NCBI GenBank assembly: GCA_027082825.1 | Contig: JALWTO010000029.1 | Location: 1 to 60,954 of the forward strand | Direction: 5' to 3' | Source of the DNA: Acidilobaceae archaeon | GTDB taxonomy: Archaea > Thermoproteota > Thermoprotei_A > Sulfolobales > Acidilobaceae | Length of the DNA stretch: 60,954 nt | Shown: positions 43,852 through 54,600 of the stretch, in pieces | Position numbering within the stretch: position 1 is the stretch's first letter | Layout: the number at the start of each line of letters is the position of its first letter | The notes under the pieces: generated by a model | Databases searched by the model: none | What the model saw: only the letters and a program-made list of their open reading frames with translations | What the model was told of the DNA's origin: nothing | Program-made: the position numbers and the translations under genes

Positions 43852-44342
43852 TGTCTCTCACCTCTTCTTGCAATGGAGATAGCCTCAACTAGGGTGGCTG
43901 CAAGTGCAACAAAGAGCACACCAAGAACAACGAGATATCTTGATAACAAAATCGAGGAGACTGTGGAGAGGGAATGAGGTCCAGGTTTCTGGTACGTTTT
44001 TACTAGATCGACAGCAACTGCTGAAGCGGCAAGTCCTAATCCAAAAAGTGTGGCGACAAAGGATCCTCTGAACTCCTCTCTAGTTTCAGTCTCTGTCGTT
44101 CCAATCATTGATACTGACAGAATTATGAACATGACAGCAGCACCGACATAGACAGTAATAACAAAAGCGGCGATTACTGGGAATCCCAAAAGACCAATGA
44201 TTGCAGCATTCAGTATGCCGACAAAAGATAGAGCAATGCTAGAATAGACTAAATCCTTTAGCCTGGTTACGGCTATTGCAGCAATTATCATGAATAGACC
44301 AGCAAATCCTATTATATAAGGTGTGTAATTTCCAATGTTCAT
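43848..44342 (-). CDS. nuoJ: complex I-type subunit J
   Basis: Five-helix membrane subunit next to K. The 164 residues start with a helix at 10-27, and AFVITVYVGAAVMFIILSVS carries the pi-bulge tyrosine region typical of subunit J. GGAGGGTG precedes the ATG. Its ends overlap nuoI and nuoK by 4 bp each. Confidence 0.9.
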   Translation of the reverse strand: MNIGNYTPYIIGFAGLFMIIAAIAVTRLKDLVYSSIALSFVGILNAAIIGLLGFPVIAAFVITVYVGAAVMFIILSVSMIGTTETETREEFRGSFVATLFGLGLAASAVAVDLVKTYQKPGPHSLSTVSSILLSRYLVVLGVLFVALAATLVEAISIARRGERQ

Positions 44343-44893
44343 TGTTTTTCACCCTCCTTTATTCTGACCTTGACAAGACCTCTCTCAGGATCAAAGATAT
44401 ACTTCACTGGAACTGCGCCTTCAGCTGCTGTAGGACTCACTGGCTCTTTTTGGAAACTTTCAACATATTGTATCATATCGGCCAAATTGAAATAAACAAC
44501 ATCATGAACAGGGACATGATAAAGAGCCTCAGTAGGACATATATCGACACAAAAACCACAGTATACACAACGTTGATGGTTTATTGTTGGGTATTTGACT
44601 ATTTTCTTCTTTTCAGGGTTCTTGGGGTTTGGAACCTCGAACTTCACCATCTTCATTGCTCCTGTAGGGCAAACTCTTGCACAAGACTCACATCCTATAC
44701 ATTTATTTTTAATAAGAACAATGAAGCCTCTATATCTCTTGTCAAGGACTATGTATTCCCTAGGATACATTAATGTAAATCTGTTTGGTTCAAAGAAATA
44801 TTTAAGCCCAAGCACTAAGGCAGAAGCGTTCTTACCTATTGAACTCAGAACCCCTATCTTTGGGGTTTTCTTATGAACGAACTTTGCAGGCAT
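44339..44893 (-). CDS. nuoI: complex I-type subunit I (2 x [4Fe-4S] ferredoxin)
   Basis: Electron-carrying subunit between the input and the N2 cluster. Two complete cluster motifs are visible: CIGCESCARVCPTG and CVYCGFCVDICPTE. Also conserved is FEPNRFTLMYPREYI. I start at the ATG at 44893 with GAGGTG ahead; a GTG at 44902 is the upstream option. With no NuoE, F or G, the electron donor must dock here, and a ferredoxin is the usual inference. Confidence 0.95.
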   Translation of the reverse strand: MPAKFVHKKTPKIGVLSSIGKNASALVLGLKYFFEPNRFTLMYPREYIVLDKRYRGFIVLIKNKCIGCESCARVCPTGAMKMVKFEVPNPKNPEKKKIVKYPTINHQRCVYCGFCVDICPTEALYHVPVHDVVYFNLADMIQYVESFQKEPVSPTAAEGAVPVKYIFDPERGLVKVRIKEGEKQ

Positions 44894-44905
44894 CACTTTC
44901 ACCTC

Positions 44906-45985
44906 TTACAATAGATATCCTTCAAGTATTCCAAGTCCAAAACCAGCGATAGCTAGGGCGAAGACGTATTTCCAGCTGATGTGCAATGCTTGATCTATTC
45001 TATATCTTCCATAGACTGCTCTTAGGAAGCTCATTAAAGCCATAACCACTACTGCTTTTGCAGAAACTATGAGACTTGGTACCAGATAGCCTGCAATATA
45101 TCCTGCATTTGGAGGAGGTATATAGGGTCTCCAACCACCTAGAAATGCCAATACTATCAGAACTGACATAGCCCATCTCTTTATGTATGCAGTACCCATG
45201 TTTACACCATACATCAAGCCACTATACTCTGTGAAAGGTCCAGCAACAATCTCGTTTTCAGCATCTGATATCTCAAATGGAAACGCAGATGTAGATATAA
45301 GGGTTGCAATGAATGCTGCTAGAAGAGCAATAGGGTTGATGAGACCAAGCCATTTTCCTCCTCCTTGGAAGTTAACTATGTTTGTGAAGTCAAAGGAGTG
45401 AACCGTTGCAACAACAGAGAATATCCCTATGATTGCAGAGAGCTCATAGGCTGTTATTAAGAAGGACTCTCTCATGCTGCCTATAGTCGAGAACCTGTTG
45501 TTAGAAGCCCAGCCCATGGCAACAATAAATATTGGTGAGAGCGTTGTAAGAGCAGCTGCAATAAGGACACTATATCTCATTGCGGACAAGGTCAAAGGCC
45601 ATGTCCACTTTACTGGAGAAACTGGTATGACTGCTAAGGGAAGCAGTGAAAGTAGAAGAGCGAAGAACGGAGAGGTGATAAAGGGAATTATATCTGCTGT
45701 CCTAGGTATTATTATTTCCTGGAACGAATATCTTATTAGATCAGCGAAGAGCTGTAAGTATCCGGCAAGTTTTGGACTTACTTCCAAGGGGCCATATCTC
45801 ATCTGAACTCTTGCAGCAGCCTTTCTCTCAAACCAAATTATAGATATAACAACGACAAGTGCGGCAACAAGTCCTGGGATTATAACAAATTGATATATTG
45901 GAGGCCAAAATATTAACTTAACTATACCCCAAAAGACTGTAGATATCACGTCCCTGGTTAGGGTCCAGATTGAGATATAAGCCAT
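44906..45985 (-). CDS. nuoH: complex I-type subunit H
   Basis: Membrane subunit that forms the quinone chamber with B and D. Eight to nine helices in 359 residues. Signatures: IWFERKAAARVQMRYGPLE, LFADLIRYSFQEIIIP and AFPFEISDAENEIVAGPFTE, the conserved acidic loops. I start at the ATG at 45985 with GGGGAGGTG six bases ahead. Confidence 0.95.
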   Translation of the reverse strand: MAYISIWTLTRDVISTVFWGIVKLIFWPPIYQFVIIPGLVAALVVVISIIWFERKAAARVQMRYGPLEVSPKLAGYLQLFADLIRYSFQEIIIPRTADIIPFITSPFFALLLSLLPLAVIPVSPVKWTWPLTLSAMRYSVLIAAALTTLSPIFIVAMGWASNNRFSTIGSMRESFLITAYELSAIIGIFSVVATVHSFDFTNIVNFQGGGKWLGLINPIALLAAFIATLISTSAFPFEISDAENEIVAGPFTEYSGLMYGVNMGTAYIKRWAMSVLIVLAFLGGWRPYIPPPNAGYIAGYLVPSLIVSAKAVVVMALMSFLRAVYGRYRIDQALHISWKYVFALAIAGFGLGILEGYLL

Positions 45986-46003
45986 GAAGATCACCTCCCC
46001 AAT

Positions 46004-47263
46004 TTATCTATCTGCTTCTGGAGGGAAGTAGTCAAAACTTCCATAGATTGCTGGAAGATCGGCCACTCTATGGCCTGGGATTGCATACTTGAACATGATT
46101 GCGTTTCTGTATGATGGAGAAACTATCCTAACTCTGTAAGGCTTATCCTTCCCATCGCTTTCAATATAATAGGTTATTTCGCCTCTTCCTGCTTCAGTTC
46201 TGGCAAAAGCCCTTCCCTTTGGAACTCTAAGTATTGCGAATAGGGGCATAAGCTTGACTCTACCCTCGGCTTCAAACACTTTTTTATAGAGAGGAGGCAC
46301 TTTTGCCCAGAATCTATCATGCATTATTTGTTGTCCTTTTGTCTTATCTAGTTTGTCAGCAACTTGTTCCAGAATTCTAAGACTCTGCTTTATCTCTTCG
46401 ACCCTTACCCAAGCTCTGGCAAGAGAATCTCCTTCTTCAAAGACAGGTATTTCAAAGTCAAACTCATCATAAGCCTCGTAAGGTTCAACTGCCCTAACGT
46501 CATATTCAACCCCTGATGCTCTTAGGTTAGGGCCTACGAGTCCCAAATCTGTAGCAGCTCTCTTGGATACTATGCCTACACCTTCAAGCCTCTTCCTTAT
46601 AACCGGGTTGTCTAAGAACATCCTTCTATAGTCTTCAAGCCTCTTCCTTAAGTATCGTATGGCTTTCCTTAAATTATCTGTAAAGTTCTGGGGTGCATCT
46701 CTTCTCACACCACCAAATATTGGGTAAGTATGAGTTAGTCTTGCACCAGTAAGCTTCTCAGCTAATTCAACTAAGATCTCTCTATCACCAAATCCCCACA
46801 TGTACATTGTTGAGTGGCCTAGGAAAACTCCAAATATGCCAAAGCCATAAAGATGACTTGCAATTCTATTTATTTCACATAATGCAACTCTCAGGTATTT
46901 GGCTCTTTCAGGAGCTTCTAAACCTAAAAGCTTTTCAACAGCCTCCACATAGGGTAAAGTCGCATTACATGCATCTAATATTGCCATCCTTTCGACCAAA
47001 GGAATTATCTTGATATATGCTCTACCTTCAGAGAGTTTTTCCATGGTTCTGTGTACATAACCCAGATCAGGGTCAGCTTCAACAATTACATCTCCATCAA
47101 CTTTAATTATTATTCTCATATGTCCACTTCCAGGATGTTGGGGTCCTATATAGACTACAAACTTCTCCTTTCCAAGCTTCTTGATTTCCATTCCAGGGAG
47201 ATATCTGCTCTCTCCAATCTCCCAGGAGCTCATATTAAGCCTAGGAACTTCACTTGACTGCAT
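46004..47263 (-). CDS. nuoD: complex I-type subunit D (49-kDa)
   Basis: Soluble subunit that lines the quinone site. GPQHPGSGHMRIIIKVDGD is the family hallmark, followed by DLGYVHRTMEKLSEGR. It lacks the paired CxxC nickel ligands of the related hydrogenase large subunits, so this is a respiratory complex and not a hydrogenase. The ATG at 47263 has GGGGTG ahead; a GTG at 47275 is also in frame. About 419 residues. Confidence 0.95.
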   Translation of the reverse strand: MQSSEVPRLNMSSWEIGESRYLPGMEIKKLGKEKFVVYIGPQHPGSGHMRIIIKVDGDVIVEADPDLGYVHRTMEKLSEGRAYIKIIPLVERMAILDACNATLPYVEAVEKLLGLEAPERAKYLRVALCEINRIASHLYGFGIFGVFLGHSTMYMWGFGDREILVELAEKLTGARLTHTYPIFGGVRRDAPQNFTDNLRKAIRYLRKRLEDYRRMFLDNPVIRKRLEGVGIVSKRAATDLGLVGPNLRASGVEYDVRAVEPYEAYDEFDFEIPVFEEGDSLARAWVRVEEIKQSLRILEQVADKLDKTKGQQIMHDRFWAKVPPLYKKVFEAEGRVKLMPLFAILRVPKGRAFARTEAGRGEITYYIESDGKDKPYRVRIVSPSYRNAIMFKYAIPGHRVADLPAIYGSFDYFPPEADR

Positions 47264-47271
47264 ATCAATAA

Positions 47272-47808
47272 TCACCCCTTCTTTTCAGATACCTTGCTTG
47301 ATACATTCTCCTTCTTGGGGAGCTCTCTGTAAATGCCTTCCTCTTTAACAACAAAGTCCTTTCTCATGGGTTTCAACTCAGCTACAGGGGGTGCCAGGAG
47401 AATAGGCCTTAGATCTGGATGATCTTTAAAGATTATCCCAAAACCTTCATAGGCTTCTCTTTCCTGGAACTCTGCACTTAGCCAGATATCTGTTAGCGAT
47501 GGCACCAGAGGCTTATCTCGTGGAACTGTAGTGACTAGTTCAACTACATATTTGGCCAAATCTTTGTTCAGATAACTAGACACATGGTAACCTACTTCAA
47601 ATACTCCATCTTTCATTCTGTCAACAACAGTCACGCTTTTAACATGGTCAAATCCAATCTCCTTGAGTTTCTTTGCAGTCTCTCTAACCTTGTCTATATG
47701 GGTTTCAATAAGTATGAAGCCTTTATGGATTTCAACTTTGCTTATGAGATCTCCTAGGTTTTCCTTAAGTTTTTCTGAGAAGTTCTTTAACTGATCATTT
47801 GAGGACAT
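47272..47808 (-). CDS. nuoC: complex I-type subunit C (30-kDa)
   Basis: Peripheral subunit next to D. The conserved region is WLSAEFQEREAYEGFGIIFK with HPDLRPILL after it, the 30-kDa subunit signature. I start at the ATG at 47808, with GGTGGGG seven bases ahead, which removes the 22-bp overlap with nuoB that a longer reading (TTG at 47832) would give. The basic C-terminal tail (KKENVSSKVSEKKG) is not conserved in the family. Confidence 0.9.
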   Translation of the reverse strand: MSSNDQLKNFSEKLKENLGDLISKVEIHKGFILIETHIDKVRETAKKLKEIGFDHVKSVTVVDRMKDGVFEVGYHVSSYLNKDLAKYVVELVTTVPRDKPLVPSLTDIWLSAEFQEREAYEGFGIIFKDHPDLRPILLAPPVAELKPMRKDFVVKEEGIYRELPKKENVSSKVSEKKG

Positions 47809-47810
47809 GG

Positions 47811-48413
47811 CTAACCCCACCACCAAGAACAAGGATCTTCTTTTAGTTTAGGTGTTGGTTTCGATCGTGCCATTCCTCTCAATATAGTTTTGCTTGCTTC
47901 TCCTTTCTTGACAATCCTTTGCAACTCAACTATGGCTCTTGCTAATGCTTCAGGTCTTGGTGGACATCCAGGAACATAGACATCAACAGGTATTATTTTC
48001 CAGGGCCTAACAATATTATAGCTATTGTAGAACAAACCTCCATCAAGTGCACACGTTCCCATAGCTATGGCAAACTTGGGATGAGGCATCTGTTCCCAGC
48101 TCACCCTGAGTGCACATGCCATTTTCCTTGTGATGGTGCCTTCAATAACTATTAGGTTTGTCTGTCGAGGGCTGAGCCATGGAAGAGCTCCATATCTCTC
48201 TGCATCAAACCTAGGACCCCAGGTTGCAGCGAATTCACAACCACAACAGCTTGTGGTAAGGTCTATTGGCCATAGACTGAAGGTTGTTCCCCAGTCAATT
48301 ATCTTATCTAACTTAAGGCCTTTGATCAGAAGTTCTCTTGCCCTTTCTGCGCTCTCATCCAAGTTACCTACATAAACTTTCTTATTTCCATCAGAGTCAT
48401 CCAAAAACATCAC
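47811..48413 (-). CDS. nuoB: complex I-type subunit B (N2 cluster)
   Basis: Carries the terminal [4Fe-4S] cluster N2. The four ligands are visible: TTSCCGCEFAA (adjacent cysteine pair plus a further cysteine), MGTCALDGG and YVPGCPPRPEAL. About 200 residues. The start region reads GTG-ATG-TTT-TTG behind GGAGGTG, so the true start may be the TTG at 48404. Confidence 0.95.
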   Translation of the reverse strand: MMFLDDSDGNKKVYVGNLDESAERARELLIKGLKLDKIIDWGTTFSLWPIDLTTSCCGCEFAATWGPRFDAERYGALPWLSPRQTNLIVIEGTITRKMACALRVSWEQMPHPKFAIAMGTCALDGGLFYNSYNIVRPWKIIPVDVYVPGCPPRPEALARAIVELQRIVKKGEASKTILRGMARSKPTPKLKEDPCSWWWG

Positions 48414-48417
48414 CTCC

Positions 48418-48837
48418 TTAACTAAGGAACCACTTCTTCACATTCTTAGCTTCTCTAATAGCATAGTAGAGCAGAGGAGTGTAGACTGCTATGAATATAA
48501 GGTAAAGCTTTCCTAAGGCTCCTGAAAGACTCTTTGGAGCAGCAAGGGACAGAGCAAAGAGTACTACAGCAGGTTCGATGGCAAGAAAGATTATTAGATA
48601 CCCAAGGTACTGCATGGGAAGTCTTTTTCTTGGTGAGTCCCTCCTCCTAGGAGGATTACCAGCTTCATATCTTTCATATCTAAGCTTCTCAACCTCGATG
48701 ACATCAAGTTTTGGAGTAACTATGAGTCTAATGAAAAGGACTGTGCCTATCAGCAGTAGGAGTATTATTAGTGGTATGACGAACAGCGATGATAACTCCT
48801 TAATCAGAGGCTGGTACAGCGTCTCTAACATACTCAC
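48418..48837 (-). CDS. nuoA: complex I-type subunit A
   Basis: Three-helix membrane subunit of the quinone module; it opens the operon A-B-C-D-H-I-J-K-M-L-N. Helices are at about residues 17-36, 76-95 and 105-123. The loop YERYEAGNPPRRRDSPRKR replaces the usual YECG motif of bacterial NuoA. A GTG at 48837 and an ATG at 48831 are both possible starts. A TATA-like CTATAAAAAA lies about 80 bp upstream. Confidence 0.88.
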   Translation of the reverse strand: MSMLETLYQPLIKELSSLFVIPLIILLLLIGTVLFIRLIVTPKLDVIEVEKLRYERYEAGNPPRRRDSPRKRLPMQYLGYLIIFLAIEPAVVLFALSLAAPKSLSGALGKLYLIFIAVYTPLLYYAIREAKNVKKWFLS

Positions 48838-49020
48838 CGCCGTTGATAATTCTGGCTTGACTTTCGGTATTTAGCTTTGTTTGTTTAAACATAATGAACT
48901 AATGTAGTTTGTTTTTTATAGGAACTGATAACTCTATAGAAAAACTAACAGGAAAAATTTTTGCAAAAATAATTTATAAAATTAAATATAATTATTATTG
49001 TAGGAGAATAGTTCTAAAGG

Positions 49021-51216
49021 TTAAAGACCTATAAGGTCTTTAACTTCAGGAGGTCTCGGAGGTAGGCCTTTTCTATCTCTTATCTTCTTTATGAGATCCT
49101 GTAGCATAGAATCTGGTACAGGAGCCCATCTGCTAAACTCTGTTCCCCAGAAAGCTCTTCCAGCAGTTGCACTTCTCAGCTCCCCGGCAAGGTCAAATGA
49201 TTCGGCAACAGGCATTTCAGCTATAACCCTTGCTATCATACCAAGATTAAGAACCTCTAATATTTTTCCACGTCTTCTAGCAAGGACAGCGGCAATGTTA
49301 CTTACATACTCCATTGGTGTTCTAATGTCAAGTTTCTGAATTGGCTCGAGAAGTGTTGGCTTGGCTGTTAACATTCCTGCCCATATAGCGTTTCTTACAG
49401 CAGGATATATCTGACCAGGACCTCTATGGACAGGATCTTCATGAATAATTGCATCATGGAGAATAACCTTAACCCCCCTGACAGGCTCAGCAGCTAGGGG
49501 TCCTTCTCTCATTGCGATTCTAAATGCAGCCAATATGGTATCCTTAACTTCTCTGAGATGTTGAACTCCTGTTGTCTTGTCGACAAAAACATTTATGTTT
49601 TCATCGATTGACCATATTTTACGTGCCTCGTCGTATTCCCAACTTGCCTTGTCTCTTAACATCTTTGCTCTTTCCCTGAAGTCCTGTTCCTCATACACGT
49701 CACCCTTCTGTATCAGTTCTATGGTCTCTTCATTGAGAGGTTCGACACTTATGTAGAATTTGTTGTGTTTGTTAGGACTTTTGCCTTCAAAGACCTCACT
49801 TGGACCCCTAATTGCTTCTCTATAGACCACTATAGGCTGACTAGATTTTACTTCGATGCCATATTTCTCCTTCATCAGCGTGAGTGCTATTTCAAGATGA
49901 AGAGGACCCATTCCTGATAGTAGATATTCTCCTGTTTCCTCATTAATCTTTACTACAAGGTTTGGATCCTCTATACTCATCTTTCTGAGAGCATCAATCA
50001 TCTTTGGAAGTTCTTGAATAGACTTAGGCTCTACTGCTATAGTCACAACTGGTTCACTTATATACCTGAGCTGTTCAAATGGAGCAGATTCATTGACATA
50101 ATTAGGATCTATTAAAGTTTCTCCAGCCCTAACATCTTCAACGCCCATTATAGCTCCAATGTTTCCCGCGGGTATGGCCTTTGTAACCTCTCTGAAGGGT
50201 CCCATATAGAGACTTACTTGGAGGATCCTTGCCTTTTTGTTTCCCATGATTAAATACACATCCTTTCCTGATTCTAGAGTCCCTGAGAATACCCTACCAG
50301 TTGCAACAAGTCCTGCCTTTTCTACTCTGACATCATTAACATAGAAGACTAGAGGCCCGTTGGGATCAACGTTCATCATGGCCTTTCCTATATCGTTATC
50401 GGTATTTCCCTTCCAGATCTTAGGGATTCTATATCTCTGGGCCTCCTTAGGATTTGGGACAAACCTAACTACCATATCGAGTAGTGCCTCATGGAGTGGC
50501 ATGAGCTTTGCCAGTTCTGCAACCTTTTCCTTGCTCTCAGTCTTGTAGGCATCTATTATCTCCTTAAATGTTATACCCTTCTTCTTAACCATCGGGATAC
50601 TTATTCCCCATTTGTCCTTGGCACTGCCAAAGGCTATAGTACCTTCTGATGGATTTAACATCCATCTCTTCTTAAATTCTGGCTCTGCATAGAGGTCTAT
50701 AAGATTGTTGACACCTCTTATTATCTCTGCAAATCTATCTTGGATCTGCTGAGGTGAAAGCTTAAGTTCTTTGATGAGCCTGTCAACCTTGTTTATAAAC
50801 AAAAGAGGCCTAACCCTTTCCTCAAGTGCCTGTCTTATTACGGTCTCTGTTTGGGTCATAACACCCTCAACAGCATCAACCACGACTATGGCCCCATCAA
50901 GAACTCTAAGGCTTCTTGTCACCTTGCCAGAAAAGTCTACGTGGCCTGGTGTATCTATAAGGTTAATGACATAGGGTTTACCTTCGTATTCGTGGTAAAG
51001 GCTTATGTTTGCAGACTTGACAGTTATTCCTCTCTGTTTTTCCACAGAGAGATAGTCAAGAACCAAGGCTTCTCCAGCTATTCTGTGTGAAATTATTCCA
51101 GCGGCAGCTAACAAGGAGTCGCTTGTAGTAGTTTTTCCGTGGTCTACATGTGCTATTATTCCTATATTTCTTACCTGTTCTAGATTACTCATTATCTTCT
51201 CTATTTCAGACACCAT
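49021..51216 (-). CDS. fusA: translation elongation factor EF-2
   Basis: GTPase that moves tRNA and mRNA through the ribosome. I start at the ATG at 51216, giving 731 residues, the archaeal size; an open frame to 51336 adds 40 residues with no counterpart. The P-loop AHVDHGKT is at 22-29, [10 protein letters not shown] and INKVDRL complete the G domain, and [10 protein letters not shown] near residue 600 carries the histidine changed to diphthamide. It is a single-gene unit between nuoA and reverse gyrase. Confidence 0.97.
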   Translation of the reverse strand: MVSEIEKIMSNLEQVRNIGIIAHVDHGKTTTSDSLLAAAGIISHRIAGEALVLDYLSVEKQRGITVKSANISLYHEYEGKPYVINLIDTPGHVDFSGKVTRSLRVLDGAIVVVDAVEGVMTQTETVIRQALEERVRPLLFINKVDRLIKELKLSPQQIQDRFAEIIRGVNNLIDLYAEPEFKKRWMLNPSEGTIAFGSAKDKWGISIPMVKKKGITFKEIIDAYKTESKEKVAELAKLMPLHEALLDMVVRFVPNPKEAQRYRIPKIWKGNTDNDIGKAMMNVDPNGPLVFYVNDVRVEKAGLVATGRVFSGTLESGKDVYLIMGNKKARILQVSLYMGPFREVTKAIPAGNIGAIMGVEDVRAGETLIDPNYVNESAPFEQLRYISEPVVTIAVEPKSIQELPKMIDALRKMSIEDPNLVVKINEETGEYLLSGMGPLHLEIALTLMKEKYGIEVKSSQPIVVYREAIRGPSEVFEGKSPNKHNKFYISVEPLNEETIELIQKGDVYEEQDFRERAKMLRDKASWEYDEARKIWSIDENINVFVDKTTGVQHLREVKDTILAAFRIAMREGPLAAEPVRGVKVILHDAIIHEDPVHRGPGQIYPAVRNAIWAGMLTAKPTLLEPIQKLDIRTPMEYVSNIAAVLARRRGKILEVLNLGMIARVIAEMPVAESFDLAGELRSATAGRAFWGTEFSRWAPVPDSMLQDLIKKIRDRKGLPPRPPEVKDLIGL

Positions 51217-51686
51217 TTTTACTCTTGCGCCCAATGTAACCCCCAACTCTTCGGAATAGTGTAGCCCTTTTAACGATTTAGAGGGGTTAAAGATCTTGGG
51301 TGGACGTAAATTTCCACCAATTAATGGGCATTTCATAGGAAGTGAAGTTTAGCTAACTCTTTAAGGACAATCTCAAGCAATATTTGTGATGTCATTAATC
51401 GATGCTTAGGATCCAAGGCAAACTAGGCTCTCCACATAAATTTCCAAGAGCTTTATATCTCTTCCAGTCACATGAAATGTTGGTCTCTTTTCTTTTCTCT
51501 CTTCTACTCTTACGGACATACTTATTCACCCAATCTTATATTAGATGTCGAGGGCTTATAAAATACAGCCATGAATACTTCTCGACAATAGACTAATATT
51601 GCTATTTCCCTAAAGTAAATAAATCTGTAGGTGAAAACTTTCACATTAGAGGGTAATACTGGGAATACAGTGGCGGTGCTTAACTC
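51217..51686. promoter_or_regulatory. divergent control region between EF-2 and reverse gyrase
   Basis: A 470-bp gap with divergent genes. For reverse gyrase, CTTATAAAATA at 51555-51565 is a clear TATA box, with a start expected near 51588 and a leader of about 100 bases. In that leader, 51631-51644 is the palindrome GTGAAA-AC-TTTCAC, 43 bp before the TTG start, placed to act as an operator. The left half continues the EF-2 reading frame upward for 40 codons but looks non-coding. Confidence 0.55.
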
Positions 51687-54600
51687 TTGTCTAGTAAGAG
51701 TAATTTTGAAAAAAGCTGGGGGAGGGGTTCATACAGATTAGCTTGTCCTAACTGTGGGGGGACAATAACAGAGGATAGATTGGTAAAAGGGCTTCCTTGC
51801 GAAAGATGTTTAGCTAATCCTCCAAAGAACCCTACAGTGAAGAATGTTTACATGGAGTTGAAAAGGGAAGGGAAATTAAAGGATCCTTATAAAAGGCTTT
51901 ATGAGCTTGAGAGGATGTTTAATGAATTCATTTCATTCTTTGAGGAGGCTGTAGGCTCAAAGCCATGGGGAGCTCAAAAAGCTTGGTTAAAAAGGCTTGT
52001 TAGAGGCGATAGTTTTTCCATAATAGCTCCTACTGGGGTTGGAAAGACAACTTTTGGTCTTGTGGCTGCTCTTTTCTATGCATGTAAAAATGAATTAAAG
52101 TCATATATAGTGTTACCAACAACTACATTAGTAGTTCAGGCTCTTGATAGAATTGAGATGTTTAGAGAGAGGTTGCCAAAAGTATGTTCTAATGTAAAGA
52201 TTATTGCTGTGCACTCTAAGATGGGAGTTAAGGCAAGAAGAGATGTTATAAATAGGATAAGCAATGGGGATTTTGATGTACTCATTTCAACATCAGCTTT
52301 TATGAGAAAGAGAGCAGATGAGCTTAAGAACATGAATTTTAAATTCGTCTTTGCAGATGATGTTGATGCAGTTCTCAGAAGCGGAAAAAGTGTAGATGCT
52401 ATATTGAAGGTTGTTGGTTTCTCCAATGATGATATAGAAGATGGTCTAGAACTTCTTAGGATTTTAAGAGAACAGGCATCCATAGTTTCATCGTTGCAGA
52501 GGGTTTCTGGAGAAAGGGCTGAGAAGTTAAGGAAAAGATTAATAGATCTTGAGCTTAAGGCCAGAAATTTAAGAAAAGAGATCTTTGAAAAAAGGAAAAG
52601 AGTAGCAAGGCTTGTAGTTAGTAGTGCTACTGGAAGGCCCAGAGGTCCTAGAGTGAGGCTCTTCAAAACCCTTCTAAACTTCGAGGCTGGAGGGAGAAGT
52701 GATATAGGACTTAGGAACGTCATAGATACCTATGTTAAGCCTAAGAGATCTATTGAAGAAGAGGTAATTGAGATTGTAAGAAAACTAGGAAAGGGAGTTC
52801 TTGTCTTTGTTCCAGTAGATAAGGGAGTAGAGGGTGCCGAGAATCTTGCAGAAAGGCTTAGGAAAGCGGGCATCTCTGCTGAGACATATCATGCAAAAAG
52901 ACCGATAAGGATCCTTGAGGATTTTTCTAAGGGTAATATACCCGTTCTTGTGGGGATCGCAAACTACTATGGAACCCTCGTGAGAGGAATAGATCTACCG
53001 AAGGTAGTTAAGTATGCTGTCTTTGCTGGTGTGCCCAGACATAAGTTTGGGATGGACATAGGAGAGCCACATCCTGCAAGGCTTCTAAGGTTACTTTCAT
53101 TGCTCAGCGAGATCGATGTCAAGGAAATAGCAGAAGAGGCAAAAGTGCATCTTGCGAACATGAGGAGATTGCTAAGGAGATTAAGTCCTGCTGCACTTCA
53201 GGTTATAGCTGGAAGGGTCTTAGAGGGTGAAGTTGAAGGACTTGGGTCTCCAGCTAGGGTTGTATGGGAAGCCTATAACTTTCTTAGAAATGCTCTTTCT
53301 GATAGAGAGGTTTGGGAGAGGCTCTCTAAAAGAGAGGATGTTGCCGTTATTGAAGATAAGGGTAGGCTTTATGTACTAATTCCTGATCCTGCCACCTACG
53401 TTCAGGCATCTGGAAGAACCAGCAGGCTGTATGCTGGAGGCATAACTAAAGGTCTCAGCATCGTTATTGTTGATGATGAGAGAGTTTTTAGAGGTCTCGT
53501 GGAAAGAGTCAGATGGATAACAGAAGCTAAATGGACTTCACTTGAAGAACTCGATCTAGGCAATTTGATAAAGGAAATAGAAGAGGACAGAAGAAAAGTG
53601 GGAATGATCCTTTCTGGCAGATTTGAGGAGAAGGATTTGGTTAAGACAGCTCTTCTCGTTGTTGAGTCACCAAACAAGGCTAGGACTATTGCAAACTTCT
53701 TTGGCCAACCAAGTATCAGAATACTTCCTGGAGGCTTAAGGGCTTATGAGGTTGCAACTGGTGATTACATTTTAACTATAGCAGCAAGTGGAGGTCATGT
53801 ATATGACCTTGTCGAAGATAAGATAAGGGATGTAGACATGCCAGAGAGTATGAGGCCTTATAGTAAGGGAAACGTTTTTGGAGTTCTTATACTTAATGAA
53901 AATGGAAAAAGCAGTTATCATCCTGTTTACACAAGTATCAAGAGATGTCTTGTCTGTGGCCATCAATTTACGTCAGATACGGATAGATGCCCAAGGTGTG
54001 GAAGTTCACTAATAAGGGACTCAAAAAATGTGGTTGATGATCTCAGGAGGCTTGCCTGGGAGGTTGATGTAGTTCTTATAGGTACCGACCCTGATACTGA
54101 GGGAGAGAAGATAGGTTGGGATATAGCCCTTTTGTTAAAACCATATTCAAGATCAATAATGAGGCTTGAGTTTCATGAAGTGACTAGAAGAGCCATAAGC
54201 GAAGCCTTAAGGAATTTAAGGGACTTTAACCAAAAACTCGTTGATGCTCAGATAGTCAGAAGAATAGAGGATCGATGGATAGGCTTTACGTTAAGTCCTT
54301 GGCTCTGGTGCGATTTCTGGCCGAATTACTACTGTAGGGGGGATGTTGTCAAGGTTGCTGGAAGGGATAGGGAGAGATGCGAGTCATCGAAATATTTCTA
54401 TAATCTCAGTGCTGGGAGAGTTCAGACGCCGACATTGGGCTGGATTGTAAAAAGAACTGAAGATGCTAGAGAAAAAGTCTATCTCTTTAGTCTTCAGATA
54501 GAGTCAGCAAGAATAACATTTAGAGAAGATGACGAGTCATTAATAGTTGATCCAAGCGGAATTAAGGACCTTAAAGAGCTTGCTGGAAAGAAAAGACAGG

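Noticed and set aside
46004-47263. Membrane-bound hydrogenase in place of complex I
   Set aside because: The NuoD homologue lacks the N- and C-terminal CxxC nickel ligands, and the gene set is that of complex I.
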